A stretch of DNA of 7,459 nucleotides, taken from positions 1 through 7,459 of the forward strand of contig CAZMSZ010000365.1 in NCBI GenBank assembly GCA_964569055.1, written 5' to 3'. A program made the position numbers and the translations under genes. The notes under the pieces are model-generated. The model ran no database searches and was not told where the DNA came from. It saw only the letters and a program-made list of their open reading frames with translations. Source of the DNA: JAWLGW01 sp964569055. GTDB taxonomy: Bacteria > Planctomycetota > J058. How positions within the stretch are numbered: the first letter of the stretch is position 1; each line of letters begins with the position of its first letter. Positions 6,610-7,459 of the stretch are shown here, piece by piece.

Positions 6610-6637
6610 AACTCCTTGCCGTCCCGAGCGCGCCGCC

Positions 6638-7015
6638 TCACGAGTGGGTCACGGTGAACACGCGGTCGCGCCGAAACCGGTGGCTCGCCACCCGCTCCCG
6701 CACGTTGCTGCCGCGCTCGCGCAGGTAGACGGTCATGCGCTCCCCGCTGTGGATCCGGAACCGCCCCACCTGCCCCGGCCGTACGCTCCCCAGCGGCGCC
6801 GCGGTCTGGCGCTGCAGCTCGCACCGACACGCGACCACGTACACGTGCACGGTGCGCCGCGACTCGTTCACGACCTCGAGGTTGTGCCGCTCCCCCGCCC
6901 CGACCTCGTGTCCCACATGGTGCCCGCAGCCCCCGACCGCCAGCAGCAACGCGACCCCGAGCGCCCACCCCAGCCTCGCCCGCACACCCCCACGCGAACC
7001 GCCGTTTCCCGCCAC
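6638..7015 (-). CDS. Small predicted lipoprotein of unknown function
   Basis: This 125-residue protein has a basic N-terminus, a hydrophobic stretch at about 15-28 and a lipobox-like LLAVGGC with Cys30 as the predicted lipidated residue. It is therefore probably exported and anchored to a membrane from the outside. Directly after the cysteine comes the His-rich GHHVGHEVG (31-39). The mature part alternates hydrophobic and polar residues like a small beta-sandwich (NLEVVNESRRTVHVYVVA, 45-62; GQVGRFRIHS, 81-90; RVFTVT, 118-123) and has a CRC pair (63-65). The GTG start is well supported, with GAGAGG (7022-7027) 6 nt upstream. It precedes the ECF sigma gene by 84 nt on the same strand and may be its first operon partner or a regulated target. 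I recognise no named family. Confidence 0.75.
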   Translation of the reverse strand: MAGNGGSRGGVRARLGWALGVALLLAVGGCGHHVGHEVGAGERHNLEVVNESRRTVHVYVVACRCELQRQTAAPLGSVRPGQVGRFRIHSGERMTVYLRERGSNVRERVASHRFRRDRVFTVTHS

Positions 7016-7060
7016 GAACCACCTCTCTCCCGACCGCCCGGTGGGAGCAGAAGGTCAGCG

Positions 7061-7073
7061 GTGGTTTCACCAC
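7061..7073. repeat. Short palindrome beside the tRNA-Phe promoter
   Basis: GTGGT and ACCAC flank the 3-nt spacer TTC, ending 9 nt before the -35 box of the tRNA-Phe promoter and about 45 nt upstream of the lipoprotein start on the other strand. It could be an operator in this divergent region, but the arms are only 5 bp, so chance is a serious alternative. Confidence 0.2.
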
Positions 7074-7082
7074 GCGTCGCGC

Positions 7083-7111
7083 TTGACGCCCCGATCACCT
7101 CGCTCTACCAT
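7083..7111 (+). promoter_or_regulatory. Sigma70-type promoter of tRNA-Phe
   Basis: TTGACG (7083-7088, 5 of 6 matches to TTGACA) and TACCAT (7106-7111, 4 of 6 matches to TATAAT) are separated by the optimal 17 nt. The predicted start near 7118 is about 9 nt upstream of the mature tRNA 5' end, the short leader usual for tRNA genes. Confidence 0.65.
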
Positions 7112-7126
7112 GCGCCCGCTCACCAC

Positions 7127-7199
7127 GGACGGGTAGCTCAGTTGGTAGAGCACGTGACTGAAAATCACGGAGTCGGCGGTTCAAGTCCGCCCCCGTCCA
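7127..7199 (+). tRNA. tRNA-Phe, anticodon GAA
   Basis: This is a complete 73-nt cloverleaf. The acceptor stem GGACGGG/CCCGTCC is perfect, the D-stem is GCTC/GAGC, the anticodon stem CGTGA/TCACG surrounds the loop CTGAAAA (anticodon GAA, phenylalanine), and the T-arm is GGCGG-TTCAAGT-CCGCC. The discriminator base is A and no CCA is encoded. It has its own promoter upstream and a strong terminator starting immediately at its 3' end, so it is a single-gene unit transcribed away from the lipoprotein gene. Confidence 0.98.
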
Positions 7200-7239
7200 A
7201 ACGAATGGAGCCCGCCATTTTGGCGGGCTCCAGTCGTTT
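7199..7239 (+). terminator. Intrinsic terminator of tRNA-Phe, possibly bidirectional
   Basis: TGGAGCCCGCC (7206-7216) and GGCGGGCTCCA (7222-7232) are perfect 11-bp arms around the loop ATTTT. Outside them, AAACGA (7199-7204) and TCGTTT (7234-7239) also pair, after one A/G mismatch, giving 17 paired positions. The plus-strand tail TCGTTT and the minus-strand tail TTCGTTT are both only moderately T-rich, so it could end transcription from either side. The left outer arm begins on the tRNA discriminator base. Confidence 0.85.
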
Positions 7240-7299
7240 CCGGAGGGGTCTTCAGTCAGGGGTTGGTAGGTCATGGGCAGTGAAATGGGCATCCCGATC

Positions 7300-7342
7300 C
7301 GGTCAGGGCACCCCGGCACGCCGCACGGACGGGCCCTGACCG
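7300..7342. repeat. Perfect 10-bp inverted repeat with 23-nt spacer
   Basis: CGGTCAGGGC (7300-7309) and GCCCTGACCG (7333-7342) are exact reverse complements. The spacer is GC-rich. The arms are not followed by a T-run on either strand, so this is not an ordinary terminator. It could be a stem of a structured RNA or a protein-binding site. Confidence 0.55.
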
Positions 7343-7414
7343 CGTGGGAGAGGGGGTGAGGCAAGCGGGGCCACCAACGATCGGTGTAGGGCCCGACGAG
7401 CGGCCACGCGCCCG

Positions 7415-7446
7415 GTGGGATCGGCGGGCCCGCCGATCGGCCCCAC
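7415..7446. repeat. 20-bp perfect palindrome within a longer imperfect hairpin
   Basis: Positions 7419-7438 are perfectly self-complementary (half-site GATCGGCGGG) with no spacer. After a 4-nt one-sided bulge, GTGG (7415-7418) pairs with CCAC (7443-7446). A spacerless palindrome of this size is more typical of a dimeric DNA-binding or cruciform site than of an RNA hairpin. No T-run follows. Confidence 0.6.
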
Positions 7447-7459
7447 GACCCCGCCCACG

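Larger units (their letters stand above)
7240..7459. other. Gene-free GC-rich flank downstream of tRNA-Phe
   Basis: I find no convincing coding frame here: the only longer open frame runs antisense through the tRNA and terminator. I also do not recognise RNase P RNA, tmRNA, SRP RNA or 6S RNA landmarks. The stretch contains two strong inverted repeats, annotated separately at 7300-7342 and 7415-7446. A loose direct repeat beginning GATCGG and ending GGGCCCG occurs at 7379-7395 and 7419-7432. It may be an intergenic spacer, an unrecognised structured RNA, or the leader of a gene beyond the window. Confidence 0.5.

Noticed and set aside
6554..6637. An ECF-type autoregulatory promoter upstream of the sigma gene
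   Set aside because: GGAGTT and CGTC occur on the minus strand but are about 21 nt apart, too far for the usual ECF spacing of about 16-18 nt, and the -35 match is poor.
7250..7295. Possible degenerate tRNA copy or attachment-site remnant downstream of tRNA-Phe
   Set aside because: Only TTGGTAG and a nearby TGAAAT resemble the tRNA D-loop and anticodon region; there is no T-arm or acceptor match and no integrase gene, so chance is the simpler reading.
7095..7364. An 89-codon minus-strand open frame across tRNA-Phe and its terminator
   Set aside because: Its middle is simply the antisense translation of the tRNA (the familiar ADLNRRLRDFQSRALPTELP-type artefact); there is no ribosome-binding site or family signal.

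Overview
This 7.5 kb window is GC-rich chromosomal DNA with tightly packed genes. It holds two housekeeping blocks, one signalling block and a tRNA at each end. The features fit a GC-rich, Gram-negative-type bacterium: frequent GTG/TTG starts, tRNA genes without an encoded CCA end, a Lys/Glu-rich cytoplasmic TPR protein next to rpsT, and an ECF sigma/anti-sigma pair with a polytopic membrane protein. My best guess for the phylum is Planctomycetota, with Myxococcota or a similar lineage as the alternative. That is inference from style and gene content, not from a database search.

Left part (11-1819, minus strand): a consensus-like promoter drives a 452-residue TPR-repeat protein. It is followed after 36 nt by rpsT (ribosomal protein S20) and, 58 nt later, by tRNA-Arg(CCG). 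This may be one transcription unit. A perfect GC-rich stem-loop sits on the rpsT stop codon.

Middle (1820-3598, plus strand): a divergent control region carries two back-to-back sigma70-type promoters and a perfect 8-bp hairpin in the presumed def leader. Then come def (peptide deformylase) and ribF (riboflavin kinase/FAD synthetase), 18 nt apart and probably co-transcribed. ribF runs head-on into the next gene with only 7 nt between stop codons.

Right part (3606-7015, minus strand): in transcription order, a small predicted lipoprotein, an ECF sigma factor, a zinc-binding-type anti-sigma factor overlapping the sigma gene by 11 nt, and a 614-residue multi-spanning membrane protein whose start lies 13 nt after the anti-sigma stop. 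The last three are almost certainly one operon. The lipoprotein lies 84 nt upstream of them and may be part of it. The likely logic is that the anti-sigma factor holds the sigma factor at the membrane until an envelope signal releases it. The membrane protein and lipoprotein have no function I can recognise and are the most novel content here.

Right end (7083-7459): a good promoter, tRNA-Phe(GAA), a strong near-symmetric intrinsic terminator, and about 220 nt of GC-rich, gene-free sequence with two further strong inverted repeats. I see no mobile element, CRISPR array or obvious defence system. Most of the window is ordinary housekeeping sequence.
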